The notes beneath the pieces are model-generated. The model did no database searches and was not told the DNA's origin. It saw only the letters and a program-made list of their open reading frames with translations. Position numbers and translations under genes: made by a program. Shown in pieces: positions 1 to 5,198 of a DNA stretch of 5,198 nt. The DNA comes from Candidatus Omnitrophota bacterium (GTDB taxonomy: Bacteria; Omnitrophota; Koll11; Duberdicusellales; 4484-171). Location of the stretch: the NCBI GenBank assembly GCA_021735115.1, contig JAIPHQ010000063.1:1-5198 (forward strand), in the 5' to 3' direction. Numbering within the stretch: position 1 is the first letter of the stretch; every line of letters begins with the position of its first letter.

Positions 1-235
1 TTGTTATAGCTTCAATAGTTGGTTCAACAAAATCTTGATTAACAGCAATTTCCAGTTTTACTTTTTTCAAAAGGCACACTTCACTCACTACACCTCTATA
101 AGTTTCAGTATAGCCTTTTTGCTGGCCACACCCTAAGGCATTAGTCACAGTCATCTTGTGAACTCCCGCCTCAAATAAAGCTTTTTTAACATCTGGTAAT
201 TTATGTGGCTGAATCATGGCAATTATTAATTTCAT
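1..235 (-). CDS. glnK: PII-family nitrogen regulatory protein, 3' end outside window
   Basis: PII proteins are trimeric sensors of ATP/ADP and 2-oxoglutarate; next to amtB they normally plug the ammonium channel with their T-loop. I read 78 codons from ATG at 235; about 34 residues of the usual ~112 lie beyond base 1. The start [20 protein letters not shown] and the T-loop segment [14 protein letters not shown] (residues 35-48) are diagnostic. Gln39 and Lys58, which contact 2-oxoglutarate in known PII structures, are present. The residue aligned with uridylylated Tyr51 of E. coli GlnB/GlnK is Ser51, and position 49, the phosphoserine of cyanobacterial PII, is Val. Position 9 is Gln, usually Lys or Arg. 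A G-rich Shine-Dalgarno, AAGGGGG, lies at 244-250. The gene starts 21 bases after the amtB stop, so the two are co-transcribed. The symbol glnK rests on the amtB linkage; glnB is equally defensible. The family call is firm. Confidence 0.93.
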   Translation of the reverse strand, partial: MKLIIAMIQPHKLPDVKKALFEAGVHKMTVTNALGCGQQKGYTETYRGVVSEVCLLKKVKLEIAVNQDFVEPTIEAIT

Positions 236-256
236 TTTACTTACCCCCTTATGAAT

Positions 257-1594
257 TTATTCATTAGTAAATATCTGAAAACCAGCATAAGATTCCATGC
301 CGTGTTCTCCGATGTCAAGTCCTTTAAACTCTTCTTCTCTACTGACTCGCAAGCCAATAGTTCTATCAATTAGTTTAAATATTACCCCCATCACAATTAA
401 AATAAAAGCTGCCACCGAAAAAGCTCCCAAAGCTTGAATTCCCAACAACTTTAAACCACCACCATAAAACAATCCATCGCTAGAAAGGCCTAGAGCTTTT
501 TGGCCAAATAAACCAATAGCCAAAGCCCCCCAGATTCCGTTAAAACCATGGACAGGAGCTGCTCCTACAGGATCATCTACTCCTAACTTATCTAGAAGAA
601 AAACCCCTAAAACAACTACTACCCCGCCAATAGCCCCAATCAAAATAGCTGCCCAAGGCTCTACATAAGCGCAACCAGCCGTAATCGCAACTAAACCAGC
701 TAAGGCACCATTCATTGCCATCGATAAATCTGGTTTACCAGCAGTTTTCCATATAGTTAACATTGCTAAAATTCCTCCCGCTGCAGCTGCTAAATTAGTA
801 TTCATTGCAACTCTAGCTATTAGACTTCCATCACCGACACCTAAGGTAGAACCAGGATTAAACCCAAACCAACCAAACCAAAGAATAAACACCCCTAAAG
901 ATGCTAAGGGAATATTGTGTCCGGCTATCATTTTTGGTTTACCATCTGCGCCATATTTTCCAATTCTCGGTTTTAAAATAATCGTTCCAATCAGCGCCGC
1001 AAATCCTCCTACGGTATGAACTACAGTTGAACCAGCAAAATCAGCAAAATTTAATTGAGCTAACCAGCCTCCACCCCAAATCCAATGGCCCACAATTGGA
1101 TAAATAAAAGCAGAAATTATAAATGAATAGATAAGATAACCAACAAATTTCATCCTTTCGGCCATACCTCCGGCTACAATTGTTGCTGCTGCTCCACAAA
1201 AAGCAGCTTGAAAAAGCCAAAAAGCAAATATAGGCAAACCGCCTACACTTTCAGCTCCATTCATAAACCAACCACTTAAGCCAAGAAAACTATTGCCTTT
1301 TCCAAACATGATTGCATAGCCAAATAAGAAAAAACCCAAAGAAGCCATACAAAAATCAAGAAAGTTTTTAGTTAAAATATTGCAAGTATTTTTAGAACGA
1401 ATAAAACCTGCCTCCACCATTCCAAAACCAGCTTGCATGAAAAACACCAAAAATGCTGCAACCAAGACCCAAAGAGTATCAACTCCTATTGATAACGCCG
1501 CTTGAGAAGAAGTCTCTGCAAATGCCAAAGGAGTTATAAAAGAAAAAACTAAGATAAAATTAAATATTTTTTTAAGTAATTTTAGAATATTCAT
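257..1594 (-). CDS. amtB: Ammonium transporter AmtB (Amt/Mep/Rh family)
   Basis: Trimeric inner-membrane channel that recruits ammonium and conducts it into the cytoplasm. The 445-residue product has a signal-peptide-like start (hydrophobic residues 10-25, cleavage site AFA/E after 26) and then about eleven hydrophobic segments. The family landmarks are present: the conserved Asp of ADFAGSTVVH (D185, E. coli D160), the twin pore histidines H193 and H349 (E. coli H168 and H318), the gate region FQAAF around F132, and GWFGFNPGS with F245 and S249 (E. coli F215 and S219). The cytoplasmic tail, residues 417-438, carries the EEEFKGLDIGEHG motif typical of Amt proteins regulated by PII. ATG at 1594 follows an AGGAGG site (1600-1605) that overlaps the stop codon of the upstream porin, suggesting translational coupling. 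PII follows 21 bases downstream. No key residue appears to be missing. Confidence 0.98.
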   Translation of the reverse strand: MNILKLLKKIFNFILVFSFITPLAFAETSSQAALSIGVDTLWVLVAAFLVFFMQAGFGMVEAGFIRSKNTCNILTKNFLDFCMASLGFFLFGYAIMFGKGNSFLGLSGWFMNGAESVGGLPIFAFWLFQAAFCGAAATIVAGGMAERMKFVGYLIYSFIISAFIYPIVGHWIWGGGWLAQLNFADFAGSTVVHTVGGFAALIGTIILKPRIGKYGADGKPKMIAGHNIPLASLGVFILWFGWFGFNPGSTLGVGDGSLIARVAMNTNLAAAAGGILAMLTIWKTAGKPDLSMAMNGALAGLVAITAGCAYVEPWAAILIGAIGGVVVVLGVFLLDKLGVDDPVGAAPVHGFNGIWGALAIGLFGQKALGLSSDGLFYGGGLKLLGIQALGAFSVAAFILIVMGVIFKLIDRTIGLRVSREEEFKGLDIGEHGMESYAGFQIFTNE

Positions 1595-1603
1595 AATAAC
1601 CTC

Positions 1604-2383
1604 CTAAAAGTTATAAGCTAAAGTTATTCCTGTCCAAAACTCTTCATTCCCACTGTTGATATCATCTTTGTGATTAATAGTAAAATTAACACTTGGAGTA
1701 AGCGATAATTTAGCTAAGGAATAAGTTGTTGAAAGTGAAAATTCAGTAGCATATAAAAATTCTGGTTTTAGATCTGCAACACCGTCATTACCCCAATTAG
1801 TAACAGCAAAATCTAAAGTTTGGCCTTTTTGAACCACCGCTAAAAAATCTAAAGGCAGATTATAACCAAATCCCCAACTGTAATACCAGCCTTGATCTGG
1901 GCCGCCTGAAGTTACTTTAAAATCATAAGCAGCAAAAATATTAAAAGATAAATCTGGTAAAAAAGGAAGCGGGCCGTCAATTGCCAACCAAGGTTCTGAT
2001 ACATCTGAATCTAAAGAAGTATTGGGAAAATTAAAATAAGTAAACCCTAAAGATAAATTTAGAGCCCCAACATCTTTTGAAAATATTAAACTATAATCAA
2101 TCTCCTCTGCGTCCTGATGTCCACCTGATACAGGAATTGACCCCCAAATGTTTAGGCCAAAATCAACACCTCCAATTAACTCAGGAAACAATATATCTAT
2201 CTCCGGCTGATAGGCTGCTCTATTATTAGATAATAGATCCTGGCCCCTCCAGATATACCTTGATACATAACTTTGCGAAACAGAAAATTCAATTTCCTGG
2301 TCACTAGCAAAACAATGACCTAGAATTATAGTGAAATTAATTAAACTGATAAATAAAAATAAATTAATAGTTTTTTTAATCAT
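1604..2383 (-). CDS. TorF/Gcw_chp-like outer-membrane beta-barrel porin
   Basis: Predicted 259-residue outer-membrane protein. I chose ATG at 2383, not the in-frame ATG at 2413, because a perfect AAAGGAGG site (2388-2395) sits 4 bases before it and would lie inside the coding region of the longer form. Residues 1-26 form a signal peptide (MIKK, hydrophobic core, cleavage HCFA/SDQ). The mature part starts with SVSQSYVSRYIWRGQ (34-48), which resembles the conserved N-terminal motif of the TorF/Gcw_chp family of putative porins. Alternating polar/hydrophobic strands with aromatic girdles follow, and the protein ends in ...TLAYNF, a terminal Phe typical of BAM substrates. The TAG stop is only 9 bases from amtB and overlaps its ribosome-binding site. 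A role in passage of ammonium or small nitrogen compounds across the outer membrane is inferred from position only; the substrate of this family is unknown to me. Confidence 0.8.
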   Translation of the reverse strand: MIKKTINLFLFISLINFTIILGHCFASDQEIEFSVSQSYVSRYIWRGQDLLSNNRAAYQPEIDILFPELIGGVDFGLNIWGSIPVSGGHQDAEEIDYSLIFSKDVGALNLSLGFTYFNFPNTSLDSDVSEPWLAIDGPLPFLPDLSFNIFAAYDFKVTSGGPDQGWYYSWGFGYNLPLDFLAVVQKGQTLDFAVTNWGNDGVADLKPEFLYATEFSLSTTYSLAKLSLTPSVNFTINHKDDINSGNEEFWTGITLAYNF

Positions 2384-2387
2384 TTTT

Positions 2388-2395
2388 CCTCCTTT
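2388..2395 (-). promoter_or_regulatory. Shine-Dalgarno site fixing the porin start
   Basis: AAAGGAGG on the minus strand, 4 bases before ATG at 2383. It would encode residues if the ATG at 2413 were used, so it argues for the downstream start and leaves a 171-base untranslated leader after the GAF-ANTAR gene. Confidence 0.8.
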
Positions 2396-2420
2396 AAAAA
2401 TTAAACAGCTCATAAAATAG

Positions 2421-2470
2421 AAAAAGCCCTTGACAAACGTGCTCGCTAAATGGCTCGCTTATCAAAGGCT
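2421..2470 (-). terminator. Intrinsic terminator/attenuator in the porin-amtB-PII leader
   Basis: On the minus strand, AGCCTTTGATAAGCG (2470-2456) pairs with CGTTTGTCAAGGGCT (2439-2425). This gives a continuous 15-bp stem with three G-U pairs, a 16-base loop (2455-2440), and a T run starting at 2425 (TTTTT, C, T, A, TTTT). The G/C pairs are concentrated at the base next to the T run, as expected for a rho-independent terminator. It lies 85 bases after the GAF-ANTAR stop and 37 bases before the porin ATG. It would therefore end the glnA/antar transcript, or block the downstream operon unless overridden. The loop region contains a direct repeat GCGAGC (2453-2458 and 2441-2446), which I cannot interpret. 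The hairpin itself is seen in the sequence; its conditional use is inferred. Confidence 0.85.
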
Positions 2471-2496
2471 TCTTTGCCGTCTAAACTACTCTGTTT
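2467..2496 (-). promoter_or_regulatory. Candidate ANTAR dual-hexaloop antiterminator RNA
   Basis: Two adjacent small hairpins lie just before the terminator. P1 is AAAC (2496-2493), loop AGAGTA (2492-2487), GTTT (2486-2483). A 4-base linker, AGAC, follows. P2 is GGC (2478-2476), loop AAAGAA (2475-2470), GCC (2469-2467). Both loops are six bases with A at position 1 and G at position 4, the conserved features of known ANTAR-protein RNA targets (EutV-type). The P2 3' arm GCC is also part of the terminator's 5' arm, so P2 and the full terminator cannot form together. The stems are short (4 and 3 bp), so protein stabilisation would be needed and chance occurrence is possible. The preceding gene encodes an ANTAR protein, which supports the assignment. 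Confidence 0.65.
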
Positions 2497-2554
2497 TTAT
2501 AACAATCTTTAAAAATTTATCTTATCAGCCCACGCAGGCTACCTTAAATCATCC

Positions 2555-3247
2555 CTATATTTCGTCCGCTAAAATAATAGCTTCAGCGATATTTTTCATC
2601 GGCACTCTTTTGTCCATACTAGAACTTCTTATTATTTTATAAGCTTGCTCTTCATTTAAATTCTTTTGGCGCATAAGAATTCCTTTTGCTTTTTCTATTT
2701 TTTTACGCGCCTCAAGCTCTTCTTCAATAACTTTAGTCTTTACCATCAACTCTGTATTTTCAATGGCAACCGCTGCCTGATTAGCTACTGTGCTTAATAA
2801 ATCAGCCTCTGGTTTTGTAAAATTATGTTTTACAGTCGTGTAACAATTTACTACACCAATCACTTTCTTTTTAACCATCATTGGCACACTAATCATCGAG
2901 ACTAATTTTTCTTTTTTAGCTAATTCTTTTTCTTTGTAACGATTATCTTCAATTACGTTAGAAATAATTAAAGGCTTTTTTTCTCTAGCTACTAAACCAA
3001 CTATGCCTTCACCGTATTTGATACTGCGCTCTTTAAGATAGGCCTTACTTAACGCTTGAGTTGCCCTGATTCGTAATTCCTTCTTTTTTGAATCAAGAAG
3101 CCAAAGCGCACAAATTTTTGCCTTCATCATACTAGCAGTTAAGGTAACTATCAGCTTTAACACATCTTCTAAGTAAAGATCGCTAGTTATGGCTTTACTG
3201 ATTTTATTTAAAATGTTAATGTAATCTTTATACGGTGTTTTCGGCAT
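2555..3247 (-). CDS. GAF-ANTAR one-component transcription antiterminator
   Basis: Predicted soluble regulator of 230 residues. Residues about 10-165 form a GAF sensor domain (EGIVGLVAREKKPLIISNV at 80-98, then SVPMMVKKKVIGVVNCY). Residues about 165-185 are a charged helical linker. Residues about 172-228 form an ANTAR RNA-binding domain with its typical IEKAKGILM (184-192) and the helical pattern AYKIIRSSSMDKRVPMKNIAEAII (split as 202-213 and 214-225). There is no receiver domain, so it is not a classical response regulator; the GAF domain probably takes the signal directly. ANTAR proteins bind twin-hexaloop leader RNAs and prevent termination (AmiR, NasR, EutV; NitR beside clostridial glnA). 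It lies 38 bases after glnA, with AAAGGA as ribosome-binding site, and just before the terminator at 2421-2470, its likely target. The GAF ligand cannot be read from the sequence. Confidence 0.92.
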   Translation of the reverse strand: MPKTPYKDYINILNKISKAITSDLYLEDVLKLIVTLTASMMKAKICALWLLDSKKKELRIRATQALSKAYLKERSIKYGEGIVGLVAREKKPLIISNVIEDNRYKEKELAKKEKLVSMISVPMMVKKKVIGVVNCYTTVKHNFTKPEADLLSTVANQAAVAIENTELMVKTKVIEEELEARKKIEKAKGILMRQKNLNEEQAYKIIRSSSMDKRVPMKNIAEAIILADEI

Positions 3248-3281
3248 AATTTTTTTATCCTTTAATTTTTCTTCTCTATCT

Positions 3282-3297
3282 CCAACTATAGAGTTGG
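3282..3297 (-). other. Hairpin spanning the glnA stop codon
   Basis: The inverted repeat CCAACT-CTAT-AGTTGG has a perfect 6-bp stem and a 4-base loop. It overlaps the last codons and TAG stop of glnA. No T run follows, so it is not an intrinsic terminator. It could affect mRNA processing or stability between glnA and the GAF-ANTAR gene, or be fortuitous. Confidence 0.45.
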
Positions 3298-4620
3298 TAA
3301 ATAAGCATCTAGTTCATAACCATGTACTTGTTTTCTATAATTATCCCATTCCACTTTTTTTGCGTAAATTAAATTTTGATAAATATGTTCACCTAAAGTT
3401 TCTCTTAATAAATTACTTTTTTCAGCAATTTCAATTGCTTCAATTAAGCTGCCAGGTAAGCACTTAACTCCCAGCCTATTCATTTCCTTACTATCTAAAT
3501 TATACACATCTTTCTCTAAAGGTTCAACTGCTGAATAGTTTTCTTCTATCCCTTTTAATCCTGCTGCCAACATGGAAGCAGAAGCTAAATAAGGGTTGCA
3601 GGCCGGATCCGGAGAACGAAATTCAATCCGAGTTGCCTTTTCTTTACCCGGTTTATACATCGGCACTCTAACTAAAGCGCTCCTGTTTCTTCTGGCCCAA
3701 CAAACATAAACCGGTGCCTCATAACCGGGAACCAACCTTTTATAGGAATTAACCCATTGGTTGCAAATAAAAGTTAGCTCAGGAGCATGCTTTAGGATAC
3801 CGGCAATATAGGCTTTAGCTTCTTTTGATAGCTGATACTTATCTTCTGGATCAAAAAAAGCATTTTTCTCACCTTTAAAAAGCGATTGATGAACATGCAT
3901 TCCGCTTCCATTTTGGCCATAAATCGGTTTTGGCATAAAGGTTGCATAGTAGCCATGCTTCTGAGCAATTTCTTTAACTACCATCCGGTAAAGCATCATC
4001 GTATCTGCCATTGAAAGTGCTTCTTGGTAACGCAGGTCAATTTCATGTTGGGAAGAAGCTACCTCATGATGCGAATATTCAACATGAATTCCCATCTGTT
4101 CTAAGGTTAAAATTATTTCTCTTCTTACTTCATTTCCAGAATCTAAAGTAGTTATATCAAAATAACCACCTTCATCTAAGATTTCTGTTCCTTTTTCATT
4201 ACGGAAGATGAAAAATTCAAGCTCCGGACCAATATAAAAATCATAACCTTTTGCTTTTGCTTTCTCTAAAACAGTTTTTAAGATATAGCGGCTATCCCCT
4301 TCATAAGGAGTTTGATCTGGCTTTAAGATATCACAAAGCATTCCAGCTACTGCTTTTTCTTTCGGCCGATAAGGCAAAACCCTAAAAGTTGTCGGATCAG
4401 GCATCGCTATCATATCTGATTCATCAATTCTAGCAAAACCTTTAATTGATGAGCCGTCAAAACCCATCCCTTCTTCTAAAGCAGACTCAAGCTCTTCTTT
4501 GGTTACAGCAAAACCTTTCATTTGGCCGGTAATATCCGCAAACCAGAGCCGAATAAATTTTACATCTTTTTCTTTAACTGTTTTTAAAACATCTTTTTTA
4601 GTAAAATTTTTATTATTCAT
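3286..4620 (-). CDS. glnA: Glutamine synthetase type I (GSI-alpha)
   Basis: Dodecameric cytoplasmic enzyme joining glutamate and ammonia to glutamine with ATP. At 444 residues it has the length of the GSI-alpha subtype (about 440, against about 470 for GSI-beta). Active-site signatures are all present: the Asp loop FDGSSIKGF (54-62), metal ligands in GPELEFF (E133, E135), EVASSQHEID (E186, E193), GSGMHVHQS (H242), the NSYKRLVPGYEAP flap (291-303), and RIEFRSPDP (E333, R335). GFARIDESDM (61-70) carries the Arg (R64) that corresponds to R62 of Bacillus GSI-alpha, linked to glutamine feedback inhibition. The NLYDLP adenylylation site of GSI-beta is replaced by DVYNLDSKEM, so GlnE-type modification is unlikely. 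ATG at 4620 follows GGAG (4627-4630). A 135-base leader separates it from the small gene upstream; the GAF-ANTAR gene follows 38 bases after its stop. Confidence 0.98.
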   Translation of the reverse strand: MNNKNFTKKDVLKTVKEKDVKFIRLWFADITGQMKGFAVTKEELESALEEGMGFDGSSIKGFARIDESDMIAMPDPTTFRVLPYRPKEKAVAGMLCDILKPDQTPYEGDSRYILKTVLEKAKAKGYDFYIGPELEFFIFRNEKGTEILDEGGYFDITTLDSGNEVRREIILTLEQMGIHVEYSHHEVASSQHEIDLRYQEALSMADTMMLYRMVVKEIAQKHGYYATFMPKPIYGQNGSGMHVHQSLFKGEKNAFFDPEDKYQLSKEAKAYIAGILKHAPELTFICNQWVNSYKRLVPGYEAPVYVCWARRNRSALVRVPMYKPGKEKATRIEFRSPDPACNPYLASASMLAAGLKGIEENYSAVEPLEKDVYNLDSKEMNRLGVKCLPGSLIEAIEIAEKSNLLRETLGEHIYQNLIYAKKVEWDNYRKQVHGYELDAYLPTL

Positions 4621-4692
4621 CTTATGCTCCTTTGTTTAAACTATTTTCAATTCACTCTTTTACTACAGCATTGGTAAATTACTGCTTTGTTT

Positions 4693-4714
4693 AAAAACAC
4701 ACACAATGTGTTTT
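4693..4714 (-). terminator. Terminator-like hairpin in the glnA leader
   Basis: AAAACACA (4714-4707) pairs over 8 bp with TGTGTTTT (4701-4694) around the loop TTGTG, and the stem ends in a T run. It is A/T-rich, with only two G-C pairs, so it would be a weak terminator. It lies 72 bases before the glnA ATG, and is preceded by a second inverted repeat, GTTAAA/TTTAAC (4742-4727). It may partly end the upstream glutamate-synthase transcript or act as an attenuator for glnA. Confidence 0.45.
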
Positions 4715-4755
4715 AGCCTCATGTCTGTTAAAAACCTTTAACTTAAAAATAGGCA

Positions 4756-4920
4756 TCATTGCTTATATTTTTTAATATTTTTTATTTTTGCTTTTACTTT
4801 TTTAAATTCTTTTTTATTACTTTTAATGCTAAATTCTTCACAATGTAATACCGGAAATTTACGCACAAATGTACAGCTATTATCATGGATACAAGTAATA
4901 CATAATCCTTTTTCTTTCAT
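4756..4920 (-). CDS. Small four-cysteine, lysine-rich protein
   Basis: A 54-residue reading frame from ATG at 4920 to TGA at 4758-4756, with AAGGTG as ribosome-binding site 4 bases before the start. The N-terminal half has cysteines at 7, 10, 16 and 27 (pattern C-x2-C-x5-C-x10-C, with His12 and His26 nearby), beginning MKEKGLCITCIHDNSC and ending the module with HCEEF. This spacing fits a small zinc-binding knuckle or a metal/redox site. Residues 31-54 are strongly basic, with 11 lysines in 24, and probably helical or disordered. It starts 2 bases after the glutamate synthase stop, so it is tightly coupled to that gene, and glnA follows. No function can be assigned; a metal-binding adaptor that contacts nucleic acid or an enzyme of glutamine/glutamate metabolism is a guess from composition and position. 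The good start site, ordered cysteines and exact gene packing argue that it is real. Confidence 0.8.
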   Translation of the reverse strand: MKEKGLCITCIHDNSCTFVRKFPVLHCEEFSIKSNKKEFKKVKAKIKNIKKYKQ

Positions 4921-4922
4921 AA

Positions 4923-5198
4923 TCACCTTCCTCCCCTTTCTACAGATTTACAGTAATTATTGCTCCATTCTCCTTCCAAAATAGCTTCTGCCTCTTGCCG
5001 ATAAGCCTCGGTTAAATAGGGTACTCCTGAAACTTTAGCTGCCTCTTCAGTTAAAGCCATCAAGTCTCTGCGTGAAATAGAACTTAATTTAAAGTTTCTG
5101 CTTCCTGCCATAAGTTGTTGGAGGCCAATTTTAATTTTTTGGGCAAAAGAATAAATCCCTACTGCTCCTAAGGGAATTTGATCGATATCTTTACCAAA
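4923..5198 (-). CDS. gltB: Glutamate synthase FMN-binding subunit, C-terminal part
   Basis: The frame is open to the window edge at 5198, giving the last 91 residues of a longer protein. It should not be read as a 62-residue gene starting at the internal ATG at 5111. The visible sequence has FGKDIDQIPLGAVGIYSFAQ (1-20), GLQQLMAGSRNFKL (25-38) and ISRRDLMALTEEAAKVSGVP (41-60). These match my recollection of the C-terminal end of stand-alone glutamate synthase FMN-domain proteins (archaeal-type GltB), which make glutamate from 2-oxoglutarate and ammonia derived from glutamine. The tail after residue 61 (acidic, then NNYCKSVERGGR) is not one I recognise. Its place ahead of glnA supports the GS-GOGAT assignment. 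The FMN, Fe-S and catalytic regions lie outside the window, so the subtype cannot be confirmed. Confidence 0.75.
   Translation of the reverse strand, partial: FGKDIDQIPLGAVGIYSFAQKIKIGLQQLMAGSRNFKLSSISRRDLMALTEEAAKVSGVPYLTEAYRQEAEAILEGEWSNNYCKSVERGGR

Noticed and set aside
2306..2320. Lipoprotein signal at Cys24 of the porin (ILGHC)
   Set aside because: His precedes the Cys where a lipobox needs Gly, Ala or Ser; a signal peptidase I cut after HCFA fits better.
2384..2413. Upstream in-frame ATG at 2413 for the porin
   Set aside because: It would place ten residues (MSCLIFKGGK) before the signal peptide and bury the AAAGGAGG site inside the coding region; ATG at 2383 is far better placed.
2463..2482. 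Cyclic-di-GMP (GEMM-I) riboswitch, from GACGGCAAAGAAGCC
   Set aside because: Only a short resemblance to the GACGCAAAG block; the remaining conserved segments and tetraloop receptor are not found, and the GGC/GCC hexaloop explains the stretch better.
2496..2501. TATAAA as a -10 box for the porin operon
   Set aside because: No usable -35 lies 16-18 bases upstream, and a transcript starting from it would lack most of the P1 hairpin. No sigma-54 GG-N10-GC element was found in the leader either.
2430..2642. Plus-strand 70-codon open frame
   Set aside because: It runs antisense through the terminator, the leader and the 3' end of the GAF-ANTAR gene, has no convincing ribosome-binding site, and its translation looks like no protein. 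It is a shadow.
4681..4690. Loop AAAGCA in the glnA leader as an ANTAR hexaloop (A1, G4)
   Set aside because: Its stem is only two pairs (AC/GT) with mismatches beyond, and it lies after, not before, the terminator-like hairpin.
4923..5111. A separate 62-residue gene starting at ATG 5111
   Set aside because: The frame stays open to 5198 and the upstream residues fit the glutamate synthase C-terminal region, so the ATG is internal.

Overview
The window is a compact nitrogen-assimilation cluster from an A+T-rich, Gram-negative-type bacterium. Every recognisable gene is on the minus strand, so transcription runs from high to low coordinates. A signal-peptide-bearing outer-membrane beta-barrel protein implies a diderm envelope. 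The glutamine synthetase is the short, non-adenylylated GSI-alpha type. The glutamate synthase tail looks like the stand-alone FMN-domain ('archaeal-type') form. This combination with a GAF-ANTAR regulator suits an uncultured diderm lineage (Omnitrophota/Elusimicrobiota-like), but no sequence here fixes the phylum and that assignment is a low-confidence guess.

In transcription order the layout is as follows. (1) 5198-4923: the C-terminal end of a glutamate synthase FMN-binding subunit, cut by the window edge. (2) 4920-4756: a 54-residue protein with four cysteines and a lysine-rich tail, starting 2 bases after the previous stop. (3) 4755-4621: a 135-base leader with a terminator-like hairpin. 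(4) 4620-3286: glnA, type I glutamine synthetase. (5) 3247-2555: a GAF-ANTAR protein, a predicted RNA-binding antiterminator. (6) 2554-2384: a 171-base leader holding a strong intrinsic terminator, with two small hexaloop hairpins directly in front of it. (7) 2383-1604: a TorF/Gcw_chp-like outer-membrane porin. (8) 1594-257: amtB, the ammonium channel. (9) 235-1: a PII signal protein, cut by the window edge.

Together the genes cover ammonium entry across the outer membrane (porin, inferred) and the inner membrane (AmtB), gating of AmtB by PII, capture as glutamine (GlnA) and conversion to glutamate (glutamate synthase). The PII T-loop has Ser where enterobacterial GlnB/GlnK has the uridylylated Tyr51, and GlnA lacks the adenylylation motif. 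Control by a GlnD/GlnE covalent cascade is therefore unlikely.

The most notable signal is in the 2384-2554 leader. Two adjacent hairpins have six-base loops, AGAGUA and AAAGAA, both with A at loop position 1 and G at position 4. The 3' arm of the second is also the base of the terminator's 5' arm. This is the architecture of ANTAR-protein RNA targets, and it lies immediately downstream of an ANTAR gene. The proposed model is that the GAF-ANTAR protein senses a nitrogen or redox signal and allows read-through from glnA/antar into porin-amtB-PII.
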